A DNA stretch of 64,000 nucleotides from NCBI RefSeq assembly GCF_003852405.1, contig NZ_QAJM01000024.1, positions 62,001 through 126,000 on the forward strand. The letters run 5' to 3'. Within the stretch, counting starts at the first letter, position 1. Each line of letters begins with the position of its first letter. The position numbers and the translations under genes were made by a program. The notes under the pieces were generated by a model that did not search any database, was not told the DNA's origin, and saw only the letters and a list, made by a program, of their open reading frames with translations. This stretch comes from Pseudomonas sp. KBW05. GTDB taxonomy: Bacteria > Pseudomonadota > Gammaproteobacteria > Pseudomonadales > Pseudomonadaceae. Shown here one piece after another: positions 46,104 to 56,788 of the stretch.

Positions 46104-46410
46104 GAAACTCAGCTCCGGCTGGACGCCAATCGACAGGTCCGGATCCGTGGCCGCGAGTGGTGGGTTTTGAAACATAATGAAACAACTACGTCATGATAAG
46201 GCGTCCAGCGCCGGGCAGGCGTTACAAATATTGCGAAATTGTGAACGCTTTACACAGTTTTTAACGGCATACGCGTTTACCGATTGGATTTTGTAAACAG
46301 AAGATTTGCGACTATCGTGACGCTTCGGTTTTTCGGGCGTCATAGACCGGTACGATTGAAGTTGAATGGCCACCATTGGCCATCGACCCCTTGGAAGAGG
46401 CAGAAATTTT
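46104..46410. other. divergent lpxO/fabV intergenic region
   Basis: About 307 bp of promoter region for both directions. It is AT-richer in the middle (46220-46300). No RNA gene or small ORF can be supported. Confidence 0.5.
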
Positions 46411-47604
46411 ATGATCATCAAACCGCGGGTTCGTGGCTTTATCTGTGTGACCGCTCACCCTGTTGGCTGTGAAGCGAACGTCAAGCAACAGATCGACTAC
46501 GTGACCCAACACGGCGTCATCGAAGGCGGCCCCAAGAAGGTGCTGGTCCTCGGCGCTTCCACCGGCTACGGCCTGGCCGCGCGCATCAGTGCTGCGTTTG
46601 GCTGCGGTGCCGACACCCTGGGCGTGTTTTTTGAGAAGCCAAGTGAAGACGGCAAGCTCGGTTCGGCCGGCTGGTACAACAGCGCCGCATTCGAGAAGTT
46701 CGCTGTCGAGAAAGGCCTGTACGCCAAGAGCATCAACGGCGACGCGTTCTCCGACGAGATCAAGCGCCTGACCATCGAAACCATCAAGAAAGACCTGGGC
46801 AAGATCGACCTGGTGGTCTACAGCCTGGCCGCGCCACGCCGTACCGACCCGCAAGGCGTGGTGCACACCTCCACCCTCAAGCCGATCGGCAAGGCCGTGA
46901 CCCTGCGCGGTATCAACACCGACAAAGGCGTCGTGGTCGACACCACCCTGGAGCCGGCGACCCAGGAAGAAATCGACGGCACCGTGAAAGTCATGGGTGG
47001 CGAAGACTGGCAGCTGTGGATCGACGCCCTGCGTGACGCCGACGTGTTGGCCGAAGGCGCCAAGACCACAGCGTTCACCTACCTCGGTGAAAAGCTGACC
47101 CAGGATATCTACTGGAACGGCTCCATCGGCGAAGCCAAGAAAGACCTCGACAAAAAAGTCCTGACCCTGCGCGACAACCTCGCTGCGCTGAAGGGCGACG
47201 CCCGTGTGTCGGTGCTCAAGGCCGTGGTCACCCAGGCAAGCTCGGCGATCCCGATCATGCCGCTGTACCTGTCGCTGCTGTTCAAGGTGATGAAAGAGCA
47301 GGGCACCCACGAAGGTTGCATCGAGCAGGTCTACGGCCTGTTCAAGGACAGCCTGTACGGCAGCGAGCCGAAACTCGACGCCGACGGTCGCCTGCGTGCC
47401 GACCTGGCCGAGCTGGAACCTAAAGTCCAGGACGCCGTGGCGGCGCTGTGGAACCAGGTGACCGACGACAACGTCAACGAGATCAGCGATTTTGCCGGCT
47501 ACAAGGCGGAGTTCCTGCGCTTGTTCGGCTTTGAAATCGACGGCGTGGACTACGACGCTGACGTGAACCCGGATGTGAAGATCAAGGGCCTGATCCAGGC
47601 CTAA
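46411..47604 (+). CDS. fabV: enoyl-ACP reductase FabV
   Basis: A 397-residue trans-2-enoyl-ACP/CoA reductase of fatty acid elongation. It has the FabV cofactor motif [36 protein letters not shown] and [32 protein letters not shown] lies in the substrate-binding half. The length is typical. FabV enzymes are intrinsically insensitive to triclosan, so this gene predicts native tolerance. The ATG at 46411 starts the conserved [11 protein letters not shown]. Confidence 0.97.
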   Translation: MIIKPRVRGFICVTAHPVGCEANVKQQIDYVTQHGVIEGGPKKVLVLGASTGYGLAARISAAFGCGADTLGVFFEKPSEDGKLGSAGWYNSAAFEKFAVEKGLYAKSINGDAFSDEIKRLTIETIKKDLGKIDLVVYSLAAPRRTDPQGVVHTSTLKPIGKAVTLRGINTDKGVVVDTTLEPATQEEIDGTVKVMGGEDWQLWIDALRDADVLAEGAKTTAFTYLGEKLTQDIYWNGSIGEAKKDLDKKVLTLRDNLAALKGDARVSVLKAVVTQASSAIPIMPLYLSLLFKVMKEQGTHEGCIEQVYGLFKDSLYGSEPKLDADGRLRADLAELEPKVQDAVAALWNQVTDDNVNEISDFAGYKAEFLRLFGFEIDGVDYDADVNPDVKIKGLIQA

Positions 47605-47619
47605 AATCCGGTAGAGCAA

Positions 47620-47717
47620 AAAATGTGGGAGCGGGCTTGCCCGCGAATACGGAGTGTCAGGCGCTGAATAAGGCGACTGATGCACCGCTTTCGCGGGCAA
47701 GCCCGCTCCCACATTTG
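47620..47717. repeat. REP-type inverted repeat pair
   Basis: AAATGTGGGAGCGGGCTTGC (left) and GCAAGCCCGCTCCCACATTT (right) lie about 55 bp apart between fabV and the HAD gene, which are on the same strand. Confidence 0.9.
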
Positions 47718-47818
47718 TTTTGTGTGTTCTCAGAACTTTCTTACGCTTTTTTGAGCGCGCTTGGTCTCTCCGATCTGCCAGACTCCGCCAGCTATCACTC
47801 ACGCTAACGGAGGATCTG

Positions 47819-48442
47819 ATGACGATTCGTGCAGTAGTTTTTGATTTCGGCGGTGTCCTGTTCGATTGGAACCCGCACCATCTGTACCGCAAACTGATTG
47901 CCGACGACCGCGAACGGCAATGGTTCCTCGACACCATCTGCACCCAGGCCTGGAACACCGAGCAGGACGCCGGCCGCTCACTGGCCGAAGGCACCCGCAT
48001 CCTGGTCGAGCAGCACCCCCATCATGAAGCGTTGATCCGCGCCTATTACGCGCGCTGGCACGAGATGCTGCGCGGCCCGCTGGCGGAAGGCGTGACGATC
48101 CTCAAGGCATTGCACCAGGCCAACATGCCGTTGTTCGGGCTCACCAACTGGTCGGCCGAGACCTTTCCCTATGCGCGGGCCAACTACCCGTTCCTGCAGT
48201 ATTTTCGCGACATCGTGGTATCCGGCGAACTGCAGTTGATCAAGCCCGACGCGGCGATCTACCACGCGAGCCTCAACCAGATACGCGCCCACCTGCCGGA
48301 TATCCAGCCGGCAGAGGTGGTGTTCATCGATGATGTGGCCGGCAATATCGACGCGGCGGTGGCCCTGGGCTGGCAGGGCATTCACCACGTATCAGCAGAA
48401 CACACCGCCGCCTGCCTGCGGGAGTTGGGGGTGGGCTTCTAG
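47819..48442 (+). CDS. HAD-family hydrolase (YihX-like)
   Basis: A 207-residue HAD subfamily IA protein. Motif I is [14 protein letters not shown] (nucleophile Asp; FDFGG as in YihX-type phosphatases). Motif II Thr/Ser is in [10 protein letters not shown], motif III Lys in [13 protein letters not shown] and motif IV Asp pair in [14 protein letters not shown]. All catalytic residues are intact, unlike the PhnX-like protein at 20 kb. Substrate unknown, probably a sugar phosphate or nucleotide. GGAGGA precedes the ATG. Confidence 0.9.
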   Translation: MTIRAVVFDFGGVLFDWNPHHLYRKLIADDRERQWFLDTICTQAWNTEQDAGRSLAEGTRILVEQHPHHEALIRAYYARWHEMLRGPLAEGVTILKALHQANMPLFGLTNWSAETFPYARANYPFLQYFRDIVVSGELQLIKPDAAIYHASLNQIRAHLPDIQPAEVVFIDDVAGNIDAAVALGWQGIHHVSAEHTAACLRELGVGF

Positions 48443-49344
48443 CGCGCCCATTTCTCCATGGCGAAATCGACGAACGCCCGCAGTTTTGGCAGGCGATAAC
48501 GATCCTGGCCGTACAGCAAATGCATGGGGCGGCTGGGCAGTTGATAGGCGGTCAGCAGGGCTACGAGCTTGCCGTCCTGCAAGTCGGGCTGCACCAGGGC
48601 ATCGGGCAGCATGACGATGCCCATGCCTTGCACCGCCGCCTGGCGCAGCGCTTGCGAGCTGTTGATGGTCAGCGAGCCGGACACCGGAATTTCCACTTCG
48701 CCTTCGGCGCCGCTCATGCGCCAGAGCTTGTCGGCGTTGCGCCAATCGTCGGTGGAGGGGTAGGCGAATGCCAGGCAGTCGTGCTTTTGCAGGTCGTCGG
48801 GGGTTTGCGGCGTGCCACGTCGCGCCAGGTAGCTCGGCGAGGCACACAGGGTGATGGTGTAATCCTGCATCGGCCGGGCGATCAGGCTGGAAGGTTCCAG
48901 GTCGCCCAGGCGGATCGCCACGTCGAAGCCGCTGTCGACCATGTCCATGCGCTGGTTGCTGAGCACGACATAGAGCTTGATCAACGGGTAGCGCTGGGAA
49001 AACTCGCTCAAGGCCGGGGCCAGGCGCTCGGTGCCAAAGGCCGGTGGCGCGGTGATGCGCAGGGTGCCTTTGGGCACGTCGCTGTGGGCCTGCTCGGCCA
49101 GTTGCTCGGAGTCGGCCACCAGCCCCAGCACTTCCAGGCAGCGCTGGTAGTACTGCCCGCCGAATTCCGTGAGGCTTTGTTTGCGCGTGGTGCGCTTGAG
49201 CAGGCTGACCCCGAGGCGCTGTTCGAGGGCGCGCAGGTGATTGCCGACCATGGTGGTCGACATCCCGCAGGCCTGTGCGGCGGCCGTCATGCTGCCGGTT
49301 TCCACGACTTTTACGTACACCGACATCGCCTGGAACAAATCCAT
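48439..49344 (-). CDS. LysR-family transcriptional regulator
   Basis: A 301-residue LysR. The DNA-binding domain is [20 protein letters not shown] with [15 protein letters not shown], and the ligand domain begins [18 protein letters not shown]. It belongs to the same CrgA-like branch as the LysR at 41.6 kb. The ATG at 49344 has AGGA seven bases upstream. It is divergent from the aminotransferase gene (about 100 bp), its likely target. The 3' end overlaps the end of the HAD gene by four bases on the other strand. Confidence 0.9.
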   Translation of the reverse strand: MDLFQAMSVYVKVVETGSMTAAAQACGMSTTMVGNHLRALEQRLGVSLLKRTTRKQSLTEFGGQYYQRCLEVLGLVADSEQLAEQAHSDVPKGTLRITAPPAFGTERLAPALSEFSQRYPLIKLYVVLSNQRMDMVDSGFDVAIRLGDLEPSSLIARPMQDYTITLCASPSYLARRGTPQTPDDLQKHDCLAFAYPSTDDWRNADKLWRMSGAEGEVEIPVSGSLTINSSQALRQAAVQGMGIVMLPDALVQPDLQDGKLVALLTAYQLPSRPMHLLYGQDRYRLPKLRAFVDFAMEKWAR

Positions 49345-49446
49345 TATCAAGTCCTGGTTCAAAGTCATTGCATAAAAGCGCAGTTTATCCAGCTCGGGTG
49401 GCTAACGATAGTGCAAGCATTACAACGATGTATTGGAGCTGCGACC

Positions 49447-50616
49447 ATGACCGCCACCTGCCTGATGACCACTTATCAACCCTTGGCCCTGAGTTTTACC
49501 CGTGGCCTGGGCACGCGCCTGTGGGACCAGCAAGGCCGCGAATACCTGGACGCGGTGGCGGGTGTGGCGGTGACCAATGTGGGGCATTCCCATCCCCGAC
49601 TGGTGAGTGCCATCAGTGAGCAGGCGGGACTGCTGCTGCACACCTCCAACCTCTACAGCATCGACTGGCAACAACGCCTGGCCCTGCGTCTGGCCCGGTT
49701 GTCCGGCCTCGACCGCGCGTTCTTCAATAACTCCGGCGCCGAGGCTAACGAGACGGCGTTGAAACTGGCGCGCTTGCATGGCTGGAAAAAGGGCATCGAA
49801 GAACCGTTGGTGGTGGTGATGGAAAACGCCTTCCACGGCCGCACCCTGGGCACCATGGCGGCCAGCGACGGGCCATCGGTGCGGCTGGGCTTCCAGCGCC
49901 TGCCGGGGGATTTTATCAAGGTGGGGTTTGGTGACATCGCGGCGATCGAGGCGATCACCAAGGCGTACGGCGCGCGTATCGCCGCCGTCCTGTTGGAACC
50001 CATCCAGGGCGAAAGTGGCGTGCTGCCTGCACCGCCCGGCTATCTATACGCCCTGCGTGATCACTGTACACGCCACGGTTGGCTGCTGATGCTCGACGAA
50101 ATCCAGACCGGCATCGGCCGCACCGGCACTTGGTTTGCGTTCCAGCACGAAGGCATTCTCCCGGATGTGATGACCCTGGCCAAAGGCCTTGGCAACGGCG
50201 TGCCCATCGGCGCCTGCCTGGCGCGGTCGGCGGTGGCGCAGCTGTTCACCCCGGGCAGTCACGGCAGCACCTTTGGCGGCAATCCGCTGGCCTGCCGCGT
50301 AGGCTGCACGGTGCTGGATATTATTGAAGAGCAAGGCTTGCTGCAGAACGCGGCGCAACAGGGCGAGCGCCTGCTGGCCCGGCTGCGGGTAGAGTTGAGT
50401 GAGCACCCACAGGTGCTGGCGATTCGTGGCCAGGGCTTGATGATCGGCATCGAGCTGGCCAGCCCCTATCGTGACCTGGCCCAGCGTGCGGCGCAGGAGC
50501 ACGGCTTGTTGATCAACGTGACACGGGGCAAGATCATTCGCCTGCTGCCGCCGCTGACCCTGGATGCCAAAGAGGTCGAGATGATCGTACGGGCCATCAC
50601 CCGCTTGTTGGACTAA
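49447..50616 (+). CDS. class III aminotransferase, acetylornithine transaminase-like
   Basis: A 389-residue PLP-dependent aminotransferase close to ArgD/AstC. It has [18 protein letters not shown], the aromatic stacking region [38 protein letters not shown] and the Schiff-base lysine in [17 protein letters not shown]. No arginine genes are adjacent and a LysR gene is divergent, so a catabolic omega-amino acid or ornithine-type substrate is possible. I do not assign argD. Confidence 0.88.
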   Translation: MTATCLMTTYQPLALSFTRGLGTRLWDQQGREYLDAVAGVAVTNVGHSHPRLVSAISEQAGLLLHTSNLYSIDWQQRLALRLARLSGLDRAFFNNSGAEANETALKLARLHGWKKGIEEPLVVVMENAFHGRTLGTMAASDGPSVRLGFQRLPGDFIKVGFGDIAAIEAITKAYGARIAAVLLEPIQGESGVLPAPPGYLYALRDHCTRHGWLLMLDEIQTGIGRTGTWFAFQHEGILPDVMTLAKGLGNGVPIGACLARSAVAQLFTPGSHGSTFGGNPLACRVGCTVLDIIEEQGLLQNAAQQGERLLARLRVELSEHPQVLAIRGQGLMIGIELASPYRDLAQRAAQEHGLLINVTRGKIIRLLPPLTLDAKEVEMIVRAITRLLD

Positions 50617-50628
50617 CCCCAATCAAAA

Positions 50629-50720
50629 AATGTGGGAGCGGGCTTGCTCGCGAAGGCGGTGTGTCAGTGAATAAATCCGTATCTGATACACAGCCTTCGC
50701 GAGCAAGCCCGCTCCCACAT
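50629..50720. repeat. REP-type inverted repeat pair
   Basis: TGTGGGAGCGGGCTTGCTCG and CGAGCAAGCCCGCTCCCACA lie about 45 bp apart between the convergent aminotransferase and punR genes. Confidence 0.9.
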
Positions 50721-50737
50721 AGGGATACCCATATGTT

Positions 50738-51646
50738 TCAGGGGCCATTGAGCCATTCCTGATTCATCGTCTCCTTGTCCCCCAGATAATCCAACAACCA
50801 AGTCATCGCCGGCGACAACTTGCTCTGCGCCCAGGCCACACACGATGGGCTGGCCGGAAACGGCCGGCTCAACTGCAGCGCCACCAACTCACCGCGTTCG
50901 ATCCACGGCAGCACCTGATGTGCTGGCGCCATGCCGACGCACAGGCCGTCGCGCAGGCAATCGATGGCCGAGGCCCAATTCGGCACCACCAGCCGGCGTT
51001 GGTTATCCAGGGTCCAGGTGTCGCGCTTGGGCAGGTTGCGCGAGGTGTCGGTCATGCACAGCGAGGCAAAGGGCCGCAGTTGATCGTCACTGAGCAAGCC
51101 TTCCATGGCCGCCAGCGGATGCCGCGCGCTGACCACGCACAGCCAGTTCAACAGGCCCATGTCACGAAAGGTGAAGTGACTGGCCACCGGCACTGCGCTG
51201 GTGGCGCCGATGACGATGTCGGTGCGCTCGTCGGCCAGGGCATCCCACACGCCGTTGTACACCTCGTACTCCAGCAGCAATTCCACTTCGGGAAACTGCC
51301 GGTAGAAATCCAGCACCAATTGCCGGCAGCGCTGGGGTTTGACGATGGAGTCTACGGCGACTTTCAACTGGCCGCTCCAGCCATTGGCCACCTGCTGGCA
51401 CAAGCGCCGGGTGCCGAGCATTTTTTTCATCACGCCCCGTGTCTCGTCGACAAACAGGCGCCCGGCGGCGGTCAACTCGACATCGCGGTGTCGACGCACG
51501 AACAATGGCACCGCCAGCCACTCTTCAATCTGACGCACCGTATAGCTGATGGCCGACGGCACGCGGTTCAATTCCTGCGCTGCGGCGCTGAAGCTGCCGT
51601 GGCGTGCCACCGCATCGACTACATCCAGGGAGTATTCGGACCACAT
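50738..51646 (-). CDS. punR: LysR-family purine regulator PunR
   Basis: A 302-residue LysR regulator that matches E. coli PunR (YdhB) throughout. Matching parts are MWSEYSLDVVDAVARHGSFS, RVPSAISYTVRQIEEWLAVP, RRHRDVELTAAG, VYNGVWDALADERTDIVIGA, DTSRNLPKRDTWTLDNQRRL and ending GDKETMNQEWL. PunR activates the adjacent transporter in response to purine nucleosides. It is divergent from punC with about 120 bp between them, the same as in E. coli. The ATG at 51646 is chosen because E. coli PunR starts at MWSEYSL. Confidence 0.93.
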   Translation of the reverse strand: MWSEYSLDVVDAVARHGSFSAAAQELNRVPSAISYTVRQIEEWLAVPLFVRRHRDVELTAAGRLFVDETRGVMKKMLGTRRLCQQVANGWSGQLKVAVDSIVKPQRCRQLVLDFYRQFPEVELLLEYEVYNGVWDALADERTDIVIGATSAVPVASHFTFRDMGLLNWLCVVSARHPLAAMEGLLSDDQLRPFASLCMTDTSRNLPKRDTWTLDNQRRLVVPNWASAIDCLRDGLCVGMAPAHQVLPWIERGELVALQLSRPFPASPSCVAWAQSKLSPAMTWLLDYLGDKETMNQEWLNGP

Positions 51647-51768
51647 GGCCGTTGCCTTCAAATTTATTGATAAGAGTGTCCAATTATTATCGCTTCACAT
51701 AGAAACTGTCAGCTTCATAATGGGCGCCAGTCAGCAAATAGTTTGATGGCAGGATCTACAAGGCTTCG

Positions 51769-52953
51769 ATGAAAAATTCTTTTGGTTTCACCTGGTATCT
51801 GGCGGGGCTGAGCATGCTCGGCTACCTCGCCATGGACATGTACTTGCCGGCGTTCGGCGCCATGGGCGAGCAACTACAGATTGGCGCTGGCGCGGTGGGC
51901 GCCAGCTTGAGTATTTTTCTCGCTGGCTTCGCGGTAGGGCAGTTGCTGTGGGGGCCGTTGTCCGACCGCCTGGGGCGCAAGCCGATTCTGCTCGCCGGCT
52001 TGAGCCTGTTCGTGCTGGGTTGCGCGGGCATGTTCTGGGTCGAGACCGCGCCGCAACTGCTCGCGCTGCGTTTTATCCAGGCGATTGGCGTATGTTCCGC
52101 TGCCGTAAGCTGGCAGGCACTGGTGATTGACCGCTATCCGGCTGAGAAGGCCCACCGCGTGTTCGCCAGCATCATGCCACTGATGTCTTTGTCGCCCGCG
52201 TTGGCGCCGTTGTTGGGGGCGATCGTGTTGAATCACTTTGGCTGGCAGGCGATCTTCGGCGTGTTGCTGGGGGTGTCGCTGCTGTTGCTGCTGCCGACAT
52301 TGCTCCTGCGCCGTGTGCCGAAACGTCCGGCAGAAGAGGGCGCACCTTCGCGTCTCGGCTATGGCCAATTGCTCAGCTCCCGGGTGTTTACCGGCAACGT
52401 GATGATCTTTGCCGCGTGTTCCGCCAGTTTCTTCGCCTGGCTGACGGCTTCGCCCTTCATCCTCGGCGATATGGGCTACAGCCCGAACGATATTGGCCTG
52501 AGCTACGTCCTGCCGACATTGGCGTTTCTGGTGGGTGGCTACAGTTGCCGCAGCGCCTTGCAGCGCTTCCAGGGCAAGACCCTGTTGCCCTGGTTGCTGG
52601 TGGCGTATTGCATCAGCATGGTGGCGCTGTACCTGGTCGCGACGCTGACCGTGCCGACCCTCACCACTTTGCTGATTCCGTTCTGCCTGATGGCGCTGGT
52701 CAACGGTGCCAGTTACCCGATTGTGGTGGCGAATGCACTGATGCCGTTTGCCGAAAATTCCGGCAAGGCGGCGGCGTTGCAAAACACCCTGCAACTGGGA
52801 CTGTGTTTTCTCAGCAGCCTGTTGGTGTCGTCGATGATTGACCAACCGTTGCTGATTACCGTGATCGTGATGCTGGCGACCGCGCCGTTGGCGGTGTTGG
52901 GGTACTGGTTGGCTCGGCCAAAGGCTGACGGTTCGAAGCTGGCACAGGCTTAG
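51769..52953 (+). CDS. punC: MFS purine nucleoside transporter PunC
   Basis: A 394-residue 12-helix DHA1-type transporter matching E. coli PunC (YdhC): [75 protein letters not shown] and [20 protein letters not shown]. It imports adenosine and related nucleosides in E. coli. It has a divergent regulator (punR), and a Tsx-like outer-membrane channel lies downstream on the opposite strand. Confidence 0.93.
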   Translation: MKNSFGFTWYLAGLSMLGYLAMDMYLPAFGAMGEQLQIGAGAVGASLSIFLAGFAVGQLLWGPLSDRLGRKPILLAGLSLFVLGCAGMFWVETAPQLLALRFIQAIGVCSAAVSWQALVIDRYPAEKAHRVFASIMPLMSLSPALAPLLGAIVLNHFGWQAIFGVLLGVSLLLLLPTLLLRRVPKRPAEEGAPSRLGYGQLLSSRVFTGNVMIFAACSASFFAWLTASPFILGDMGYSPNDIGLSYVLPTLAFLVGGYSCRSALQRFQGKTLLPWLLVAYCISMVALYLVATLTVPTLTTLLIPFCLMALVNGASYPIVVANALMPFAENSGKAAALQNTLQLGLCFLSSLLVSSMIDQPLLITVIVMLATAPLAVLGYWLARPKADGSKLAQA

Positions 52954-52971
52954 AAGTGTAATGCGATCAAC

Positions 52972-53060
52972 TGTGGGAGCTGGCTTGCCTGCGATAGCAT
53001 CACCTCGGTGTATCTGAAACACCGAGTCGCCAGCATCGCAGGCAAGCCAGCTCCCACATT
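52972..53060. repeat. REP-type inverted repeat pair, GGAGCTGGCTTGCCTGCGA subtype
   Basis: GTGGGAGCTGGCTTGCCTGCGA and its inverted copy TCGCAGGCAAGCCAGCTCCCAC flank a further small dyad (CTCGGTGTATCTGAAACACCGAG). It lies between the convergent punC and tsx-like genes. Confidence 0.9.
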
Positions 53061-53085
53061 TTGATCCGGGTTCGCCAGTAGAGAT

Positions 53086-53919
53086 CTAGAACGTCACTTC
53101 CATATTCACCGTCGGCGTCGACGTGCGGCTACCCCGGCCACCGTCCACACCGAATTTGTTGTGCCAATACTCGTAACCCACCCCGAGATACAGGTTCGGC
53201 TTCACGCTTTTACCCGGCCGCACCGCCACCATCAGTGCACTGCGCATCAGCGCTTCGGGCGCGGTGTCGCGGCCGTGGTAGTCCTCGCCTTTCTCGCCGA
53301 CGTAGTTGATGAAACCCTGGAATTTCGCCGCGTGGTTGGCGATTTCGAAGGGGCGCATCCAGGTCAGGTTGAGCATGTAGGTGTCGTCGAAGGTGTGGTT
53401 CGACTCTTGTGCGCCGGGAATACCAGTGTGGTTCTTTTCCTTGTAGTACAGCAGGCTCAGATCCAACACGCCGACGGTGTTGAACTTCAAGGTCGGGCCG
53501 ACCACCACTGCACGTTTTTTCGCCGAGGCGAAGTTGTTGTTGCGGTTGGCATCGAAGCCCAGGGTCAGCGCGTAATCCTTGACCAACCCGGTGCCCAACG
53601 GCACATCGAACACCCGTGACGCGTACAGCTGGTGTCGATACACCGCGTACACCTCGCTGCCGCCGTGATCGGTGCCCTTGCGCGGGTCGCTGCTGTCGGA
53701 CAGGAACACGTCCAGGTTGAGAAAGTTACTGCCGTACGTGTAGCCGCTGGCGTGGGTGAAACTATAGATACGCTTGCTGAATTCGTCGGGGTTATTCGGA
53801 TTAGTGAACTGTTGGCCGTAGCGAAATCCTACGCTGTTGTTCATCCATTCCACCGCGACAGCCTCCCCGCCGCCGAGGAGGGTGAGCAATACGGTTGCGC
53901 CGTGCAGTGCCTTTTTCAT
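53086..53919 (-). CDS. Tsx/OmpK-family nucleoside-specific outer-membrane channel
   Basis: A 277-residue outer-membrane beta-barrel. The signal peptide (MKKALHGATVLLTLLGGGEA) is followed by EWMNNSVGFRYGQQFTNPN, DVFLSDSSDPRKGTDHGGSE and many alternating strands. It ends in a terminal aromatic (NMEVTF) as OMPs do. Tsx/OmpK channels pass nucleosides. Placement among PunC and an NCS2 permease supports that use. The ATG at 53919 fits the signal peptide. Confidence 0.87.
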   Translation of the reverse strand: MKKALHGATVLLTLLGGGEAVAVEWMNNSVGFRYGQQFTNPNNPDEFSKRIYSFTHASGYTYGSNFLNLDVFLSDSSDPRKGTDHGGSEVYAVYRHQLYASRVFDVPLGTGLVKDYALTLGFDANRNNNFASAKKRAVVVGPTLKFNTVGVLDLSLLYYKEKNHTGIPGAQESNHTFDDTYMLNLTWMRPFEIANHAAKFQGFINYVGEKGEDYHGRDTAPEALMRSALMVAVRPGKSVKPNLYLGVGYEYWHNKFGVDGGRGSRTSTPTVNMEVTF

Positions 53920-54062
53920 TGTTTTAATTCCTTTGGCGTTTGGCTCATGGCGACCTTGCAGGGGCCGCCGGGCGCAGTATCGACACAAGGATGGCGCACG
54001 CCAAAGAACAGAATCTCGCCTGGGCCGATGCCGAAACGGCAGCAGTCGGCTTGCCCTGAAAG

Positions 54063-55010
54063 TCAGGAAATACGTGGCGCCAGGGGCGTTTCATCGCGCT
54101 CGCGCAAGGCAATTTCCTCGCCCAGCAAATGCGCCAACGCTTGCACCGCCACCGGCAGGTCGCGGTCTTTGCGCGCATACACGCCCAGGTCGCTGAAGAT
54201 TCCACCCTGGTCACTCAAGGGGATATGCAGCAATTCGCCGCGTGCCAGGTCGGCCTCGATGCCGATCCGGGTCTGGAAGGCAATGCCCAATTGCTGGCGT
54301 GCCAACTGCCGGGCCAACTCCATGGAGTTGCTGTGCAGCAGCGCCTTGTTCGGCGCAGCACGCTTGTGCAGCGGGGCGATCAGGTGATGCACCGACAGCT
54401 CGCTCTTGGCCTGGATCACTCCGTGTTCGCAGCACTGTGCGTAGCTGACATGACTTTCACCGGCCAACACATGACTGGGTGTCATCAGCGCGCCAAGGCG
54501 GAAATGGCCGACACACAGTTGGGTGATTTCACCACCGCGAGGCAGGGCAAAAGCCAGTCCCAAATCCGCCTGGCCATTGACCACTGCGCTGGGAATCGAC
54601 TGCGAGCCTTGCACCGTGACGCCAATCGTCACTTTCGGATAGCGCTCGCGCATGCGCTTGAGGGCGGCGGGCAGCAACTCGACGGCAGCCCCTTCCACCG
54701 TGGCGATTTCCACATGGCCGGTCTGCACGCCATGCAATCCATCCAGTTCACCGCGCACCCGTTCCACATCCTGCAACAGCAGCGTGATGTGGCGCGTGAG
54801 GATTTCGCCGGCCGCCGTCACACGCAGGCCGCCCGGCAAGCGATCAAACAGCGTCGCCCCCATCTCATCTTCCAGCTTGAGGATCTGCCGGTTCACCGCC
54901 GATGACGCCACGTTCAAGCGCCGCGCGGCTTCGCGGATCGAATGGCAGCGCCGCACCATGTCGAAGTAATAGATCGCCGGGGCGTGGATGCGCAATTTGC
55001 GGTTGAGCAT
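54063..55010 (-). CDS. LysR-family transcriptional regulator
   Basis: A 315-residue LysR. The HTH is CHSIREAARRLNVASSAVNR with LFDRLPGGLRVTAAGE. The ligand domain starts TGHVEIATVEGAAVELLPAA. It is divergent from the NCS2 permease (about 170 bp) and upstream of the Tsx-like gene on the same strand, so it probably controls purine uptake. The ligand may be a purine or allantoin-type compound; this is inference. Confidence 0.9.
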   Translation of the reverse strand: MLNRKLRIHAPAIYYFDMVRRCHSIREAARRLNVASSAVNRQILKLEDEMGATLFDRLPGGLRVTAAGEILTRHITLLLQDVERVRGELDGLHGVQTGHVEIATVEGAAVELLPAALKRMRERYPKVTIGVTVQGSQSIPSAVVNGQADLGLAFALPRGGEITQLCVGHFRLGALMTPSHVLAGESHVSYAQCCEHGVIQAKSELSVHHLIAPLHKRAAPNKALLHSNSMELARQLARQQLGIAFQTRIGIEADLARGELLHIPLSDQGGIFSDLGVYARKDRDLPVAVQALAHLLGEEIALRERDETPLAPRIS

Positions 55011-55183
55011 TTTTTTTCAGGTCCTTTTGCGCAGGTCTTCAGGCCACGGGACAGGGCGGCTGAATGGATTTTTGTAACGAGGATTACAAGGCTGTTGTGG
55101 AATTGATTGTATACAACTCTATGGACATCCCGTGTTTCCTTTGCATACAGTGATTGCACAACAAAAACAGAGATCCCCTCACC

Positions 55184-56686
55184 ATGACTATCCCGAAGGC
55201 GTCACCGCAGCGGCCCGAAGATGAAAATCTGGGCGTCGCCGCCAACATGGCTTACGGCCTGCAGCATGTCCTCACCATGTACGGTGGCATTGTCGCCGTG
55301 CCGCTGATCGTCGGTCAGGCAGCCGGGTTGTCGCCAGCAGACATTGGCTTGTTGATCGCCGCGTCGCTGTTTGCCGGTGGCCTGGCCACGTTGTTGCAAA
55401 CCTTGGGTTTACCGTTTTTTGGTTGTCAGTTGCCGCTGGTGCAGGGCGTGTCGTTTGCCGGTGTGGCCACCATGGTGGCGATCGTCGGCAGTGATGGCGC
55501 CGGCGGGGTGCCGGCGATTCTCGGGGCGGTGATGGCCGCGTCGTTTATCGGGCTGTTGATTACCCCGGTGTTCTCGCGAATAACCAAATTCTTCCCGCCC
55601 CTGGTGACCGGTATCGTCATCACCACCATCGGCCTGACCCTGATGCCCGTTGCGGCGCGTTGGGCGATGGGCGGCAACAGCCGCGCGGCGGATTTTGGCA
55701 GCATGTCCAATATCGGCCTGGCCGCGTTGACGCTGATGCTGGTGTTGCTGTTGAGCAAGATCGGCAGCGCGACCATCTCCCGTCTGTCGATCCTGCTGGC
55801 GATGGTGATCGGCACCGTGATTGCCGTGTTCCTGGGCATGGCGGACTTCTCCGGGGTGACCCAGGGGCCAATGTTCGGTTTCCCCACACCATTCCATTTC
55901 GGCATGCCAACCTTCCATGTGGCCGCGATCATCTCCATGTGCATCGTGGTGATGGTGACGCTGGTGGAAACCTCGGCGGATATCCTCGCCGTCGGCGAGA
56001 TTATTGACACCAAGGTCGATTCCAAGCGCTTGGGCAATGGTTTGCGCGCCGACATGCTGTCGAGCATGTTCGCGCCGATCTTTGGCTCGTTCACCCAGAG
56101 TGCCTTCGCCCAGAACGTAGGGCTGGTGGCGGTTACCGGGGTAAAGAGCCGCTTTGTGGTGGCAACGGGCGGGTTGTTCCTGGTGATCCTCGGTCTGCTG
56201 CCATTTATGGGCCGAGTGATCGCAGCGGTGCCGACTTCAGTGCTGGGCGGGGCGGGTATTGTGCTGTTTGGCACCGTGGCGGCCAGCGGTATCCGTACGC
56301 TGTCGAAGGTGGACTATCGCAATAACATGAACCTGATCATCGTCGCCACTTCCATCGGTTTTGGCATGATCCCGATTGCCGCTCCAAGCTTCTATGATCA
56401 TTTCCCGACCTGGTTCGCGACCATTTTCCACTCGGGGATCAGTTCGTCGGCGATCATGGCGATCCTGCTGAACCTGGCGTTCAATCACTTCACTGCCGGT
56501 AACTCGGACCAGCAATCGGTGTTTGTGGCAGGGACGGAGCGTAGTTTGTGTTTCCACGATGTGGCCGCGTTGCGCGACGGGGATTACTTCCGCGGGGGCA
56601 AGTTGTTTGATGCCGAGGGCAAGGAGATTCCGTTGGTGGCGGAGGTCCAAAAGAAGACCGTAAAGCCCGAGACCACTGAGGTTTGA
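55184..56686 (+). CDS. NCS2-family nucleobase:cation symporter
   Basis: A 500-residue permease with about 14 membrane segments. NCS2 signatures are NMAYGLQHVLTMYGGIVAVP, PFFGCQLPLVQGVSF, VETSADILAVGEIID and QSAFAQNVGLVAVTGVKSRF. Relatives are xanthine and uric acid permeases (XanP/UacT group); uracil-type UraA is shorter. The C-terminal 50 residues are polar and cytoplasmic. The ATG at 55184 (MTIPKASPQ) is preferred. Confidence 0.92.
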   Translation: MTIPKASPQRPEDENLGVAANMAYGLQHVLTMYGGIVAVPLIVGQAAGLSPADIGLLIAASLFAGGLATLLQTLGLPFFGCQLPLVQGVSFAGVATMVAIVGSDGAGGVPAILGAVMAASFIGLLITPVFSRITKFFPPLVTGIVITTIGLTLMPVAARWAMGGNSRAADFGSMSNIGLAALTLMLVLLLSKIGSATISRLSILLAMVIGTVIAVFLGMADFSGVTQGPMFGFPTPFHFGMPTFHVAAIISMCIVVMVTLVETSADILAVGEIIDTKVDSKRLGNGLRADMLSSMFAPIFGSFTQSAFAQNVGLVAVTGVKSRFVVATGGLFLVILGLLPFMGRVIAAVPTSVLGGAGIVLFGTVAASGIRTLSKVDYRNNMNLIIVATSIGFGMIPIAAPSFYDHFPTWFATIFHSGISSSAIMAILLNLAFNHFTAGNSDQQSVFVAGTERSLCFHDVAALRDGDYFRGGKLFDAEGKEIPLVAEVQKKTVKPETTEV

Positions 56687-56688
56687 AA

Positions 56689-56782
56689 AATGTGGGAGCG
56701 GGCTTGCTCGCGAAGGCGGTAGATCAGCTAGTACATGTGCAAGCTGACCCACCGCCTTCGCGAGCAAGCCCGCTCCCACATT
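56689..56782. repeat. REP-type inverted repeat pair
   Basis: TGTGGGAGCGGGCTTGCTCGCGA and its inverted copy TCGCGAGCAAGCCCGCTCCCACA lie about 45 bp apart between the convergent permease and peptidase genes. Confidence 0.9.
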
Positions 56783-56788
56783 GGTAAT

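Noticed and set aside
48520-49446. A 5' extension of the aminotransferase frame by about 300 codons
   Set aside because: It runs antisense through the LysR gene; the conserved aminotransferase start is at 49447.
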